Source: Rhizobium sp. CIAT894 (GTDB taxonomy: Bacteria > Pseudomonadota > Alphaproteobacteria > Rhizobiales > Rhizobiaceae). Taken from it: a DNA stretch of 64,000 nt. The translations under genes were made by a program, and so were the position numbers. The stretch lies in the NCBI RefSeq assembly GCF_000172795.2, contig NZ_CP020952.1, positions 124,001 through 188,000 on the forward strand, read 5' to 3'. Positions 17,310-25,939 of the stretch are shown piece after piece. Position 1 is the first letter of the stretch, and each line of letters begins with the position of its first letter. The notes beneath the pieces were generated by a model, which saw nothing but the letters and a program-made list of their open reading frames with translations, did no database searches and was not told the origin of the DNA.

Positions 17310-18290
17310 TCAAGGCGCAATGATCGGCTGCGCCTTCAAATCAGGCTCGACCACATCGGCGCCGGCAAACAGACTGCCATGTTCGAACCAGGATTTGGGC
17401 GCCGGTGCGCCCCAGAGCGTCTGGCGCTGCGGATCCTTGAGATCCCATTTGATCGGCTCCAGATCGGGATCGACCGTCTGATAATCCGAGCAGTAGATTT
17501 CGATGCGGTGGCCGTCCGGATCGAGGATATAGAGGAAGAAGGCGTTGGAGATGCCGTGGCGGCCCGGGCCGCGCTCGATGTTGGCGACCCAGCCGGTGGT
17601 CGCCATCAGGTCGAGCAGGTCGATGATATTCAGCGGCGTCGGCACCCAGAAAGCAGTGTGGTGCAGGCGCGGGCCTCGGCCGTTAGTGAAGGCGATGTCG
17701 TGGACGCCGCCCTTGCGGTGCGTCCAGGCAGCCCACAGACGACCGGTCTCGGCGTCCTCGGTGTATTCGGTGACGCGGAAACCAAGCTCGTTGTAGAAGG
17801 CGACGCTCTCGTCGACATTCTTGGAAAAGCAGTTGAAGTGATCGATCCTGAGCGGCTTGACGCCCTTGTAGAGCGCATATTTCTGATGGATCGGCGGCAG
17901 GCGGTCCATCTTCGAATAGAATTCGAGCGGAATGCCATGCGGATCGCGGGTGCGGAAGGTGCGCGCCTGATAGGGACGCTCGACCCATTCCACAGGCAGG
18001 TCCTTGTTCTTGAAGAAATGCGCGGCCTTGTCGAGATCCTCGTCACTGAAGACCTTGAAGCCAAGGTCGCGGGCTTCGGCCTTGTCGGATTTCTTCAGCA
18101 CGATGCAATGGTGGCCGCGTTCCTCCATCGCCCTGAGATAGATGGTGTCCGCCGTCTCGTCCGTGACCTGCAGGCCGAGCGTATCGACATAGAAGGCGCG
18201 GGATTTGGCGAGATCGGTCACGCCGAATTCCACGTGGCTGAGACGCACGATGTTGAAGGGCGGATAGAGATTGGGTGTCGGTATCGGCAT
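17310..18290 (-). CDS. hpaD: 3,4-dihydroxyphenylacetate 2,3-dioxygenase (VOC-type extradiol)
   Basis: The 326-residue product has two vicinal-oxygen-chelate modules (about 12-130 and 145-270) and a C-terminal extension. Probable Fe/Mn ligands are His151 (LRIDHFN), His210 (RLHHTAFW) and Glu264 (HRIEIYCSDY), matching the homoprotocatechuate 2,3-dioxygenases of Brevibacterium/Arthrobacter rather than the unrelated E. coli HpcB fold. It cleaves homoprotocatechuate to 5-carboxymethyl-2-hydroxymuconate semialdehyde. GAGGAGGAACCG precedes ATG 18290. It lies directly downstream of hpaE. Confidence 0.93.
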   Translation of the reverse strand: MPIPTPNLYPPFNIVRLSHVEFGVTDLAKSRAFYVDTLGLQVTDETADTIYLRAMEERGHHCIVLKKSDKAEARDLGFKVFSDEDLDKAAHFFKNKDLPVEWVERPYQARTFRTRDPHGIPLEFYSKMDRLPPIHQKYALYKGVKPLRIDHFNCFSKNVDESVAFYNELGFRVTEYTEDAETGRLWAAWTHRKGGVHDIAFTNGRGPRLHHTAFWVPTPLNIIDLLDLMATTGWVANIERGPGRHGISNAFFLYILDPDGHRIEIYCSDYQTVDPDLEPIKWDLKDPQRQTLWGAPAPKSWFEHGSLFAGADVVEPDLKAQPIIAP

Positions 18291-18354
18291 CGGTTCCTCC
18301 TCGGCCCATCGCTCTCAAAGAACTGCGGGCCATCTGTGTAATGGATATTGCGTA

Positions 18355-19872
18355 TCAACCGCCGAGCTTCTGGATGGCGTGCGGCTTGGTGGCGAAGGCG
18401 ACGTTTTTGGTTTCCATGTAGAAATCGAAGGACCAGTCGCCGCCGTCGCGGCCGATACCCGAGTTCTTGACGCCGCCGAAGGGTGTCGGCAGGTGGCGGA
18501 CGTTTTCCGAGTTCACCCAGATCATGCCGGCATCGAGATGGTCGGTGAAACGGAAGGCGCGGGTGACGTCTGATGTCCAGAGATAGCCGGTGAGCCCGTA
18601 CTGAACGTCGTTGGCGAGCGCCAGGGCATCGGCTTCATCCTTGAAAGGAATAGCGGTCAGCACCGGCCCGAAAATTTCCTCCTGAGCGATGCGCATTTTG
18701 TTGTTGGCGCCGGTAAAGAGGGTTGGGGAGACGTAGCAGCCGCCGCCGGGGCCGTCGAACTTCTCGCCGCCGGCAGCAAGCGTCGCGCCCTCCGAGCGGC
18801 CGATCGCGATATATTCCAGCACCTTCTTTTCGTGCACGGGATGGATAAGCGGTCCAATCACCGTCTCCGGGTCGAGGGGGTGGCCGACCTTGATGCGCCT
18901 TGCCTTTTCGGCGACGAGCGCGGCGAACCTGTCGTAGACGCTGTCTTCGACCAGCAGGCGCGAGGACGAGGTGCAGCGCTCGCCGTTCAGCGAATAGATC
19001 ATGAAGACGGCAGCGTCCGCGGCGCGCTCGAGATCGGCATCGGCGAAGACGACGACCGGGTTCTTGCCGCCGAGTTCGAAATGCACGCGTTTCAGGGTGT
19101 CGGCGCCCTGCTTCATGATCATCGAGCCGGTGCGGCTTTCGCCGACGAAGCCGATCGCCTTGATCAGGGGATGTTCGGTCAGCGCCTTGCCGGCATCCTC
19201 GCCAAAGCCGTTGACGAGGTTCCACACGCCCTTGGGCAGGCCGGCCTCTTCGGCGATTTCGACGAGCAGGCGGGCGGTCAGCGGCGAGAACTCGGCCGGT
19301 TTATGGACGATGGTGCAGCCGGCGGCGAGCGCCGGCGCGATCTTCCAGGTCGACAGCATGAAAGGTGTGTTCCACGGCGTGATGATGCCGACCGGGCCGA
19401 TCGGCACGCGCGTGGTGACGTTCACCTGGCCATCGGCGCGCAGCGCCTTGCCGTCACGGGCTTCGGGTGCGCGGTCGGCGAAGAAACGGAAATTTTCCGC
19501 ACCACGCAGCGCCGCCTTGGCCATGAATTTCAGCGACTGGCCGGTATCCATGCATTCGACGAAGGCGATCTCCTCGGCACGTGCGACGATCGCATCAGCG
19601 ACCTTGTGCAGCAGCTTCTTGCGCGCATCGCCCGGCATGGCGGCCCATTCGGCAAAGGCCGATTTGGCAGCCCTGGCCGCACGGTCGATATCGGCGGCAT
19701 TGCCGCGCGCTACGGTGGCGAGCGGCTTCAGATCGACCGGCGAGAGGGTTTCGAAGGTTGCGCCGTCATCACCGGCCACATCCTCACCGTTGATCCGGTT
19801 GAGGACGCCGCGGTCCCTGAACTTCGCAAGGTAGGTTTCGGCCTTTGCGATGTTTTCCTGCAATTTGGACAT
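18355..19872 (-). CDS. hpaE: 5-carboxymethyl-2-hydroxymuconate semialdehyde dehydrogenase
   Basis: The 505-residue aldehyde dehydrogenase has PWNTPFMLSTWKIAPALAAG, FVGESRTG, Glu in FELGGKNPVVVF and catalytic Cys in SLNGERCTSSSRLLVE, a combination characteristic of HpaE. It oxidises the ring-cleavage semialdehyde to 5-carboxymethyl-2-hydroxymuconate using NAD. AAAGGAATAG lies before ATG 19872, 42 bases after the hpaF stop. Length equals the usual family size. Confidence 0.93.
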   Translation of the reverse strand: MSKLQENIAKAETYLAKFRDRGVLNRINGEDVAGDDGATFETLSPVDLKPLATVARGNAADIDRAARAAKSAFAEWAAMPGDARKKLLHKVADAIVARAEEIAFVECMDTGQSLKFMAKAALRGAENFRFFADRAPEARDGKALRADGQVNVTTRVPIGPVGIITPWNTPFMLSTWKIAPALAAGCTIVHKPAEFSPLTARLLVEIAEEAGLPKGVWNLVNGFGEDAGKALTEHPLIKAIGFVGESRTGSMIMKQGADTLKRVHFELGGKNPVVVFADADLERAADAAVFMIYSLNGERCTSSSRLLVEDSVYDRFAALVAEKARRIKVGHPLDPETVIGPLIHPVHEKKVLEYIAIGRSEGATLAAGGEKFDGPGGGCYVSPTLFTGANNKMRIAQEEIFGPVLTAIPFKDEADALALANDVQYGLTGYLWTSDVTRAFRFTDHLDAGMIWVNSENVRHLPTPFGGVKNSGIGRDGGDWSFDFYMETKNVAFATKPHAIQKLGG

Positions 19873-19914
19873 CGTCTATTCCTTTGGTGTTATTTCGTCC
19901 CGCAAAGGGAGGTG

Positions 19915-20301
19915 TCACTTGCCGCGAAGCCGCGGATGGATGGCGTTCTTCTTCCAACTCAGCTCCGCATCGATCTCGCGGATCTCCAGCGACAGCGCGA
20001 AATGCGGCGTCTCAAAGAGCGGGCCAAGGACGTCCGTCGCGGCTGCAAAGATCGCTTCACCGGTGCGCTTCTTCTCCTCGGCCGTGCGGCCCTTGCCGAT
20101 GCGGAAATTCAGGTCGACGAAGGCGTTCTCGGCAAGCTGGTCGGCAATCGCGTAATGATCGGCGCGAAGAGCGCGCACGCGCACCGCGCCGATCTCGAAA
20201 AGGCCGGTTTCCAGCACGGTCTTCAGCAGATGCCTGCAGAGCGCGCCAATATCGGCGCGGCCCTCCAGATTGGCCGAGTATTCGATGGTGAGATGCGGCA
20301 T
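19915..20301 (-). CDS. hpaF: 5-carboxymethyl-2-hydroxymuconate delta-isomerase
   Basis: The 128-residue product of the tautomerase superfamily begins MPHLTIEYSANL, so Pro becomes the catalytic N-terminus after Met removal. The later DLNFRIGKGRTAEEKKRTGEA block matches HpaF/HpcD. It isomerises 5-carboxymethyl-2-hydroxymuconate to its 2-oxo form. A strong GGGAGGACAC precedes ATG 20301. It is the first gene of the minus-strand hpa operon, 22 bases downstream of the palindrome at 20323-20336. Confidence 0.92.
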   Translation of the reverse strand: MPHLTIEYSANLEGRADIGALCRHLLKTVLETGLFEIGAVRVRALRADHYAIADQLAENAFVDLNFRIGKGRTAEEKKRTGEAIFAAATDVLGPLFETPHFALSLEIREIDAELSWKKNAIHPRLRGK

Positions 20302-20322
20302 GTGTCCTCCCGCCCTTCATTA

Positions 20323-20336
20323 ATTAACACGTTAAT
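20323..20336. promoter_or_regulatory. Palindrome ATTAAC-AC-GTTAAT, putative HpaR operator upstream of hpaF
   Basis: Perfect 6-bp arms with a 2-base centre lie in the 51-base gap between hpaF and the upstream kinase gene. The AT-rich site stands out in GC-rich surroundings and shares TTAACACG with sites at 435, 1050 and 26837. Its size and place fit a MarR-family dimer site controlling the hpa operon. The kinase gene ends only 17 bases upstream of it, so the hpa promoter would overlap that gene's end. Confidence 0.55.
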
Positions 20337-20352
20337 CAGTTTGCGAGAGATG

Positions 20353-21372
20353 TCAAGCGCTGCCATCGAGCTTTCTCGCCAGCTCCAGACTTTCTGCGAC
20401 ATAACGCGACAGGCGCTCGCCGGCCTTCGGGATCTCGGGCCGCTCGGCAAGCCAGCCGATATAGGTGAGGCTCCGGAGCACGATGAATAGCGGCAGGCTC
20501 CGCAAGGCCCCATCGGAAAGGGCGCGCCGGCTGCGATAGCCTGCGATCAAAGCGTCCTCGATCTCGGGATAGGCCGGCTCGGCACGGTTCTTCAGCAGGG
20601 CCGTAGCAAGATCGAAAAGGCGGAAGCCATATCCTGCGTCGTCGAAGTCGATGAAGGCGACGCCGCCTTGGTTTTCCGTCAGGAAAATGTTCTCGCGCAC
20701 GAGATCGGCATGGATCAGGCCGTAGTCGAGGCCGCTTCGTTGCGCATTGACGAGACGGTGGCGCAGATCGTCGCGCAATGCCGAGAGTGCTGCGGCCTCG
20801 TCGCGTGAAAGTCCGCGGCAATCCCAGAAGCGGCCCCAAAGAGGCCTTTCTCCGAGCAAGCCTTCGCCATCCCATGCCGGGCGGTGGAAATCCTCCGGCG
20901 GCGCCCAGGCATCGGCAAGGTCATGCATCACAGCCATGGCATGGCCGATGCGGAAGAAGATCGCTGCCTGGGTCTCGGCCGATTGCGACAGCGGGGTTCC
21001 GGTTTGCCCGAGGGCCATTCCGTCGATCCAGCTGACGACATCGGCATATTGTTCGGGAAACTGCCGATTGGCCGGAAGGCAAATGAGATTGCCTCCCGCG
21101 CTGGCCGGCACGGGGGAGGGCACGTCGAGGCCGCCGCGCCGGAGCGCTGCCATGAAATCCAGTTCCGAGCGCAGGCTCGTCTCGTGATGATAGCCCGGCC
21201 GATGCAGCCGCAAAGCGGCAGGCCGCCCATCGGCAAGCGTGACCCGGAAGACGGCGTTCTCCCGGTATTTCATCAGTGCCGGCTCGTGCCGCGGCACGAG
21301 CCAGTGGCCGAGCGCTTCCAACGCACGCTCCTGCAGGGCATCCCGGACGTTCTGCGGCAATTGATCGGCCAT
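20353..21372 (-). CDS. APH-fold phosphotransferase (homoserine kinase II / hydroxylysine-kinase-like)
   Basis: The 339-residue cytosolic kinase of the aminoglycoside phosphotransferase/choline kinase fold shows the Brenner-like catalytic motif GLIHADLVRENIFL (about 228-241) and the metal motif VAFIDFDDAGYGFRLFDLA. Family members phosphorylate homoserine, ethanolamine, choline or hydroxylysine. It directly follows (7-base gap) a class III PLP enzyme resembling amino-alcohol phosphate phospho-lyases, which suggests the two act in sequence: phosphorylation, then phosphate elimination. No antibiotic resistance role is indicated. Confidence 0.82.
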   Translation of the reverse strand: MADQLPQNVRDALQERALEALGHWLVPRHEPALMKYRENAVFRVTLADGRPAALRLHRPGYHHETSLRSELDFMAALRRGGLDVPSPVPASAGGNLICLPANRQFPEQYADVVSWIDGMALGQTGTPLSQSAETQAAIFFRIGHAMAVMHDLADAWAPPEDFHRPAWDGEGLLGERPLWGRFWDCRGLSRDEAAALSALRDDLRHRLVNAQRSGLDYGLIHADLVRENIFLTENQGGVAFIDFDDAGYGFRLFDLATALLKNRAEPAYPEIEDALIAGYRSRRALSDGALRSLPLFIVLRSLTYIGWLAERPEIPKAGERLSRYVAESLELARKLDGSA

Positions 21373-21378
21373 CTCGCC

Positions 21379-22662
21379 TCACAGGCCCGACAGCACGTCG
21401 TCGAAGACCGACAACATCAGATCGGCGTTTTCCCGCGAAAACGGCATCGGCGGACGGATCTTGGTGGCGCATTGATGGATGCCGATCTTGCCCATCAGCA
21501 CGCCGCGCTCGCGCATTTCGTTGACGATCCGGCTCGCGAGAGCGACGGCCGGCTCCTTCGTCGTCCTATCCAGCACGAATTCCATGCCCATGAAGAGGCC
21601 GCCGCCGCGCACGTCGCCGATGATCGCATGTTTCTGCGCCAGCCGCTTGAAGGCATCGCGCGTATATTCGCCGACGTCGCGGGCATTCTCGACGAGCTTC
21701 TCGTCCTCGATCACGTCGAGCACCGCCATGGCGGCGGCGCAGGAGACTGGATTGCCGCCGAACGTATTGAAATAGCGGAAGGCCTTGCGGAAGGCGTTCA
21801 GCACATCGGCATTGGCAACGACGCCGCCGACGGGATGGCCGTTGGCCATCGGTTTGCCAAGCGTCACGATATCGGGAACGATGCCGGCGCGCTGATGGCC
21901 CCACATATCAGAGCCTGTACGGCCGAAACCGGGCTGGACTTCATCGGTGATGATGAGACCGCCGGCCTTGCGCACGGCCGCCACCGTTTTGTCCAGGAAG
22001 CCCTGCGGCAGATCCGGAAAGCCTTCATTGGCGAAGAACGGATCGATGATCAGCGCCGAAAAACCATGCGGGCTCTCCTGCAGCGAGGCGATCGCCGCCT
22101 CGACTTCGGCTGCGAAGGCTGCGGCAAAAGCCTCGCCGCCTTCGCCGCCGAGTGGGCGGTAGCTGTCGGGCGCCGGCACGTGCCTGACATGGCCGCCGAA
22201 GCCGCCGACCGGCGGCATGCGGGTTGAGAGCTGCGACACGGCAGCGGTATTGCCGTGATAGGTATGGTTGGTGGCGATCACGCCGGTCTTGCCGGTGACG
22301 GCCTGGGCCATGCGCAGCGCCACGTCGTTCGCTTCGCTGCCGGTGCAGGTCAGGATCGCAGCGTCGAGGCTCGCGTCGAAGGTCGCGGTCAGGCGTTCGA
22401 CATAATCGAGGATGCCTTCATGCAGGTAACGCGTATGGGTGTTCAGCGTCGAAGCCTGCCGGGTGATTGCCTCGACCACACGCGGATGGCAATGGCCGAC
22501 ATGCGGCACATTGTTGTAGCAATCGAGATATCGCCGGCCTTCGGCATCCCAGAGCCAGACGCCTTCGCCGCGCACCAGATGCACGGGATCGTCATAAAAG
22601 AGCGACATGTTGCGGCCGAGAAGCCGGTCGCGGCGGGCGATAAGGGCAGCGTTGCCGGACAT
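21379..22662 (-). CDS. Class III PLP enzyme, phospho-lyase-like (AGXT2L type)
   Basis: The 427-residue fold-type I PLP protein is annotated by family as aminotransferase, but several stretches (YLDCYNNVPHVGHCHPRVV, the PLP Lys in VTLGKPMANGHPVGGVV, and FNTFGGNPVSCAAAMAVLDV) resemble the ethanolamine-phosphate / 5-phosphohydroxylysine phospho-lyases. Such enzymes remove phosphate and ammonia to give an aldehyde. Pairing with the adjacent APH-fold kinase supports that reading. It starts 2 bases after the stop of the second class III enzyme gene. The amine substrate is unknown. Confidence 0.8.
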   Translation of the reverse strand: MSGNAALIARRDRLLGRNMSLFYDDPVHLVRGEGVWLWDAEGRRYLDCYNNVPHVGHCHPRVVEAITRQASTLNTHTRYLHEGILDYVERLTATFDASLDAAILTCTGSEANDVALRMAQAVTGKTGVIATNHTYHGNTAAVSQLSTRMPPVGGFGGHVRHVPAPDSYRPLGGEGGEAFAAAFAAEVEAAIASLQESPHGFSALIIDPFFANEGFPDLPQGFLDKTVAAVRKAGGLIITDEVQPGFGRTGSDMWGHQRAGIVPDIVTLGKPMANGHPVGGVVANADVLNAFRKAFRYFNTFGGNPVSCAAAMAVLDVIEDEKLVENARDVGEYTRDAFKRLAQKHAIIGDVRGGGLFMGMEFVLDRTTKEPAVALASRIVNEMRERGVLMGKIGIHQCATKIRPPMPFSRENADLMLSVFDDVLSGL

Positions 22663-22664
22663 GA

Positions 22665-24020
22665 TCAGCTCCTCGCGGCGGCAAGGCCGGCGTCGAGCGC
22701 CGTCAGGATCGTCTGCACGTCGCCTGCGGTGACGATCAGCGGCGGCGACATGATGACATTGGCGCCGGAGGTGCGCACCAGCGCGCCGGCCTCATAGGCG
22801 GCATCCTGCACCTTCTGCATCACATCCTTCGATGCCGCGCTCTTCTTCTCCCGGTTGCTGACGAGTTCGAGCGCGCACATCAGGCCCTTGCCGCGCACGT
22901 CGCCGATCAGCTCATGCTTGTCCTGCAGCCTCCTGAGGCCCGCAATGAGTTCCTCCCCACGGACGGCGGCATTGGCGGCGACGTTCAGCCGCTTCGTCTC
23001 GCTCAAGGTCGCAAGCGCGGCCGCCGCACCCGTCGGATGGCCGGAATAGGTATAACCGTGGCCGATGCTGCCGAACGCGCCCTTGCTGCCTTCGAACACT
23101 TCGGCCACCTTGTCTGAAATCATGACAGCGCCGAAGGGGAAATAGCCGTTGGTGATCGCCTTGGCGGTCGACATCAGATCCGGTTTGACGCCCCAGAGGC
23201 GCGAGCCCGTCCAGGCGCCGGTGCGGCCGAAAGCGGTGATGACTTCATCGGCGATCAGCAGGATGCCGTGACGGTCGCAGATCTCGCGCATCAGCGGCAG
23301 GAAGGTCTCGTGCGGGACGATGACACCGCCGGCGCCCAGCACCGGTTCGACGATCAGGGCGGCGATGGTGTCGGCACCCTGGAAGGCGATTTCGTCCTCG
23401 AAGAGCCGGCCGATGGCGGCCGCGATCTCGGCATCATCGGTGGTGCCGAACGGGTTGCGATAGGCAAGGGGCGCCGGCAGATGGAAGACGCCGGGAAGCA
23501 GCGGCTCGTAATTGCGGCGAAAGTTCTGGTTGCCGTTGACGGAGGCGCCGCCGAAATGCGTGCCGTGATAGCCTTTCTTCAGCGCGACGAATTTGGTGCG
23601 CTCCGGCTGCCCGTTGATCTTGTGATATTGCCGGGCAAGCCGCAGGCAGGTCTCGACCGAATCCGAGCCGCCCGAAGTGAAGAAGGAACGGCTCAATCCA
23701 TCCGGCCTGAACCATTCGGCAAGTTCGTAGGAGAGTTCGATCAGCGGCGAATTGGTGGTGCCGCGGAATGTCGAATAATAGGGCAGCTCGTCGAGCTGGT
23801 CGCGGATCGCCTTTTTCACCGGCTCGCAGGAATAGCCGAGATTGACGTTCCAGAGACCGCCCACGGCATCCAGCACCTTCTTGCCCTGTATGTCGACGAT
23901 TTCGACGCCCTCACCGGAGTTGATGATGCGCGGCGGCTGGGCCTGCATCTCGGCCGGATGGGCCATCGGGTGCCACATGTGGCGAGCGTTGTTTTCGATT
24001 ATGAAGTTGGTTTCACGCAT
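22665..24020 (-). CDS. Class III omega-aminotransferase
   Basis: The 451-residue PLP aminotransferase has HMWHPMAHPAEM near the N-terminus, FFTSGGSDSVETCLRLARQY, Asp in LLIADEVITAFGRTG, catalytic Lys in STAKAITNGYFPFGA and YTYSGHPTGAAAALA. These match the omega-amino acid:pyruvate / putrescine aminotransferase group, which converts a terminal amine to an aldehyde. It is in the operon with the phospho-lyase-like enzyme, and a PuuC-like aldehyde dehydrogenase lies across the divergent promoter, together suggesting amine oxidation. Substrate unassigned. Confidence 0.88.
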   Translation of the reverse strand: MRETNFIIENNARHMWHPMAHPAEMQAQPPRIINSGEGVEIVDIQGKKVLDAVGGLWNVNLGYSCEPVKKAIRDQLDELPYYSTFRGTTNSPLIELSYELAEWFRPDGLSRSFFTSGGSDSVETCLRLARQYHKINGQPERTKFVALKKGYHGTHFGGASVNGNQNFRRNYEPLLPGVFHLPAPLAYRNPFGTTDDAEIAAAIGRLFEDEIAFQGADTIAALIVEPVLGAGGVIVPHETFLPLMREICDRHGILLIADEVITAFGRTGAWTGSRLWGVKPDLMSTAKAITNGYFPFGAVMISDKVAEVFEGSKGAFGSIGHGYTYSGHPTGAAAALATLSETKRLNVAANAAVRGEELIAGLRRLQDKHELIGDVRGKGLMCALELVSNREKKSAASKDVMQKVQDAAYEAGALVRTSGANVIMSPPLIVTAGDVQTILTALDAGLAAARS

Positions 24021-24035
24021 CGGTATTCCTCTCGT

Positions 24036-24683
24036 TCAGAGGCCCAGCATCGCAAGGGCGCGGGCATAGCTTTCGGCAGGGCGGGTCACGTCGAAATGCA
24101 CATGCGGCAATCCGACGGCTTCGGCGCCTTCGATGTTCTTCTTCTGGTCGTCGACGAAAACGCAGGCCTCGCGCGGCAGTCCGAGTTCGGACAGCACCTG
24201 CTCATAGGCGCGCGGATCGGGCTTGAGGATCCTGGTGTAGGTGGCATCGACGATGACATCGAAGAGGGCGATCAGCGGAAAGCGCTGGCGGAACTCGACC
24301 CCGTAAAAGAGATCGAGTTCGTTCGACAGGATCGCGAGCTTCAGTCCCGCCTCTTTGGCCCGCAGGACGGCGTCGCGCGCTTCCGGGCGCAGCACCAGCT
24401 CGGCTTCGGCGCCGCGGGCGCGGCGCACGAAGGTCTGCATGTCGGCCCAGTCCTCGCCGACCATCCGACCGACTTCGCCGGCCCGTTTCAGCCAATAGTC
24501 GCGTTCGCTGATCTCGCGGTTCTGCATCGCGACCCAGAGCGGATCGGTCGTCGTGTCGAACGGCCCGAGCCAGGTGAGCGAACCTTGCGGAAGTCCGAGC
24601 GTCCGTTCGGTGATGTCATGGGTCTCGAACAGCGTGCGAGTGACGACGCCACCGAAATCGAGGATGAGGGCGCGTTCTGTCAT
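24036..24683 (-). CDS. HAD-superfamily hydrolase (subfamily IA)
   Basis: The 215-residue product has motif I LILDFGGVV, where the second Asp of the usual DxD is Gly (as in soluble epoxide hydrolase-like HADs), motif II LAILSNELD, the motif III Lys in RILKPDPRAY and motif IV VFVDDQKKNIEGA. The missing second Asp makes a classical phosphatase less certain and a dehalogenase-like or specialised hydrolase possible. Its start overlaps the UPF0261 stop by 4 bases, so it is co-translated with that gene. Confidence 0.83.
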   Translation of the reverse strand: MTERALILDFGGVVTRTLFETHDITERTLGLPQGSLTWLGPFDTTTDPLWVAMQNREISERDYWLKRAGEVGRMVGEDWADMQTFVRRARGAEAELVLRPEARDAVLRAKEAGLKLAILSNELDLFYGVEFRQRFPLIALFDVIVDATYTRILKPDPRAYEQVLSELGLPREACVFVDDQKKNIEGAEAVGLPHVHFDVTRPAESYARALAMLGL

Positions 24684-25939
24684 GATGGCCGTCCTTGCGG
24701 AATGATGCCCTCAGCCACCCAGCTGTCGAAAATGGCAAGGGCTGCGGCCGAAAAGTCGGGAGAATTGATGTGGGCGTCGACTTCCCGGAAGGTGACGGAG
24801 GGCGGAACAGTGCGGCGCATCTCGTCGAGGAAAGCGGCGAGGCCTTCCGGATCGTGCAGCGGCTCGTCCGGCTTGTCCCATTCCTGCAGCCCTTCGGTCG
24901 GCAGCAGGAAGGCGGTCTTGGCGTCGGCCTGTTCCAGCTTTTGTCCGATCAGCCGAGCGACTTCCCGCCGGCCTTCCGGCGAGGTCGTCACCGACCCGAT
25001 CAGCCGGTTATGGGCATGGTAGGGACGGTCGAAGAAAATGTCGGGCAGGGCCTGCCAGGCCTGGAGATCGACCATGTCGACGGCGCCGGGGGCGACGATC
25101 TGCGGAATGCCGGCGCGGCCCGCATTTTCGAGCCTGTCCGCTCCCGACGTCACCACCGTGCCGTAATGGTGATTGCTGACCTCCTGGATGCAGAAATCGA
25201 AGACGGCGGCAAAACCGGCCTGCGCGGCAATGGCTTCGAAGGCGCGACCGCCCATGCCGGTGGAATGGAAGACGGCGACGTCATAGCCGCGCTTTTCCAG
25301 TTCGGGCCGCAGATGCTTCATGTATTTGAGGCAGGAGGAACCGAGCGAGGTCATGCCGATCAGCGGGCGGTCGCGATCCGGTTTGGTCCCGTGCCGGGCG
25401 GCGCCGACGACCGCGCCGCAGGCCTGTGACAGCACCGAACGGCAGATGCTGTTGAGGCCGTAGAGGCCGCCGGCCCACAGGATCATCATCAGGTCGGGCG
25501 CGATGCGCTCGGGCGGGATCAGATGGGAATAAGCGATGGTCGAGACCACGAATTTCGGCAGGCCGAGCGGCAGGACGGCAGCGACATCGAGAGCCAGATC
25601 CGTGCCCATCGAACCTCCGAGCACGATGATCCCATCGACGAGCCCTTCCTCGTAAAGCCGGCGGGTCAATGCCGCCGCCCCCCTTGCCATGGCCGCCATG
25701 GCGCTGTTTTCATCGCCGCTTTCGGCGATCTCCGCGATCGAGGTCGCGGCAGCCCTGGCAATGTCATGCTTGGAATAATCAGGAATATAGGGCGGATCGC
25801 CGAGAATGCTGACATCGACCATAACAGGCCGGCCGCCCGCTTCCTCGATGACGGAGGCCATGAATTGCAGTTCGTCGCATTTGGTGTCACCGGTTCCGAT
25901 GACGAGTATCCTTGGCAGGGGAGCCGCAGGGCTCATCAC
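24680..25939 (-). CDS. UPF0261 / Tm-1-like ATP-binding domain protein
   Basis: The 419-residue protein of the UPF0261 family is related to the N-terminal ATP-binding domain of the tomato Tm-1 resistance protein. Visible blocks are ILVIGTGDTKCDELQFMASV at the N-terminus, GIIVLGGSMGTDLA, DLMMILWAGGLYGLNSICRS and QIVAPGAVDMVDLQAW. No enzymatic activity is firmly established for the bacterial family. It overlaps both neighbours by 4 bases (IclR upstream, HAD downstream), so it is a fixed part of this operon. In many bacteria it pairs with a TIM-barrel partner; none is seen here. Confidence 0.83.
   Translation of the reverse strand: MMSPAAPLPRILVIGTGDTKCDELQFMASVIEEAGGRPVMVDVSILGDPPYIPDYSKHDIARAAATSIAEIAESGDENSAMAAMARGAAALTRRLYEEGLVDGIIVLGGSMGTDLALDVAAVLPLGLPKFVVSTIAYSHLIPPERIAPDLMMILWAGGLYGLNSICRSVLSQACGAVVGAARHGTKPDRDRPLIGMTSLGSSCLKYMKHLRPELEKRGYDVAVFHSTGMGGRAFEAIAAQAGFAAVFDFCIQEVSNHHYGTVVTSGADRLENAGRAGIPQIVAPGAVDMVDLQAWQALPDIFFDRPYHAHNRLIGSVTTSPEGRREVARLIGQKLEQADAKTAFLLPTEGLQEWDKPDEPLHDPEGLAAFLDEMRRTVPPSVTFREVDAHINSPDFSAAALAIFDSWVAEGIIPQGRPS

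Noticed and set aside
17122..17313. Short frames on both strands in the hpaD-gabD gap
   Set aside because: They are produced by the RIME-like palindrome and recur as spurious frames wherever such elements occur.
23268..25022. 584-residue plus-strand frame
   Set aside because: It is antisense to the aminotransferase, HAD and UPF0261 genes and has low-complexity antisense composition.
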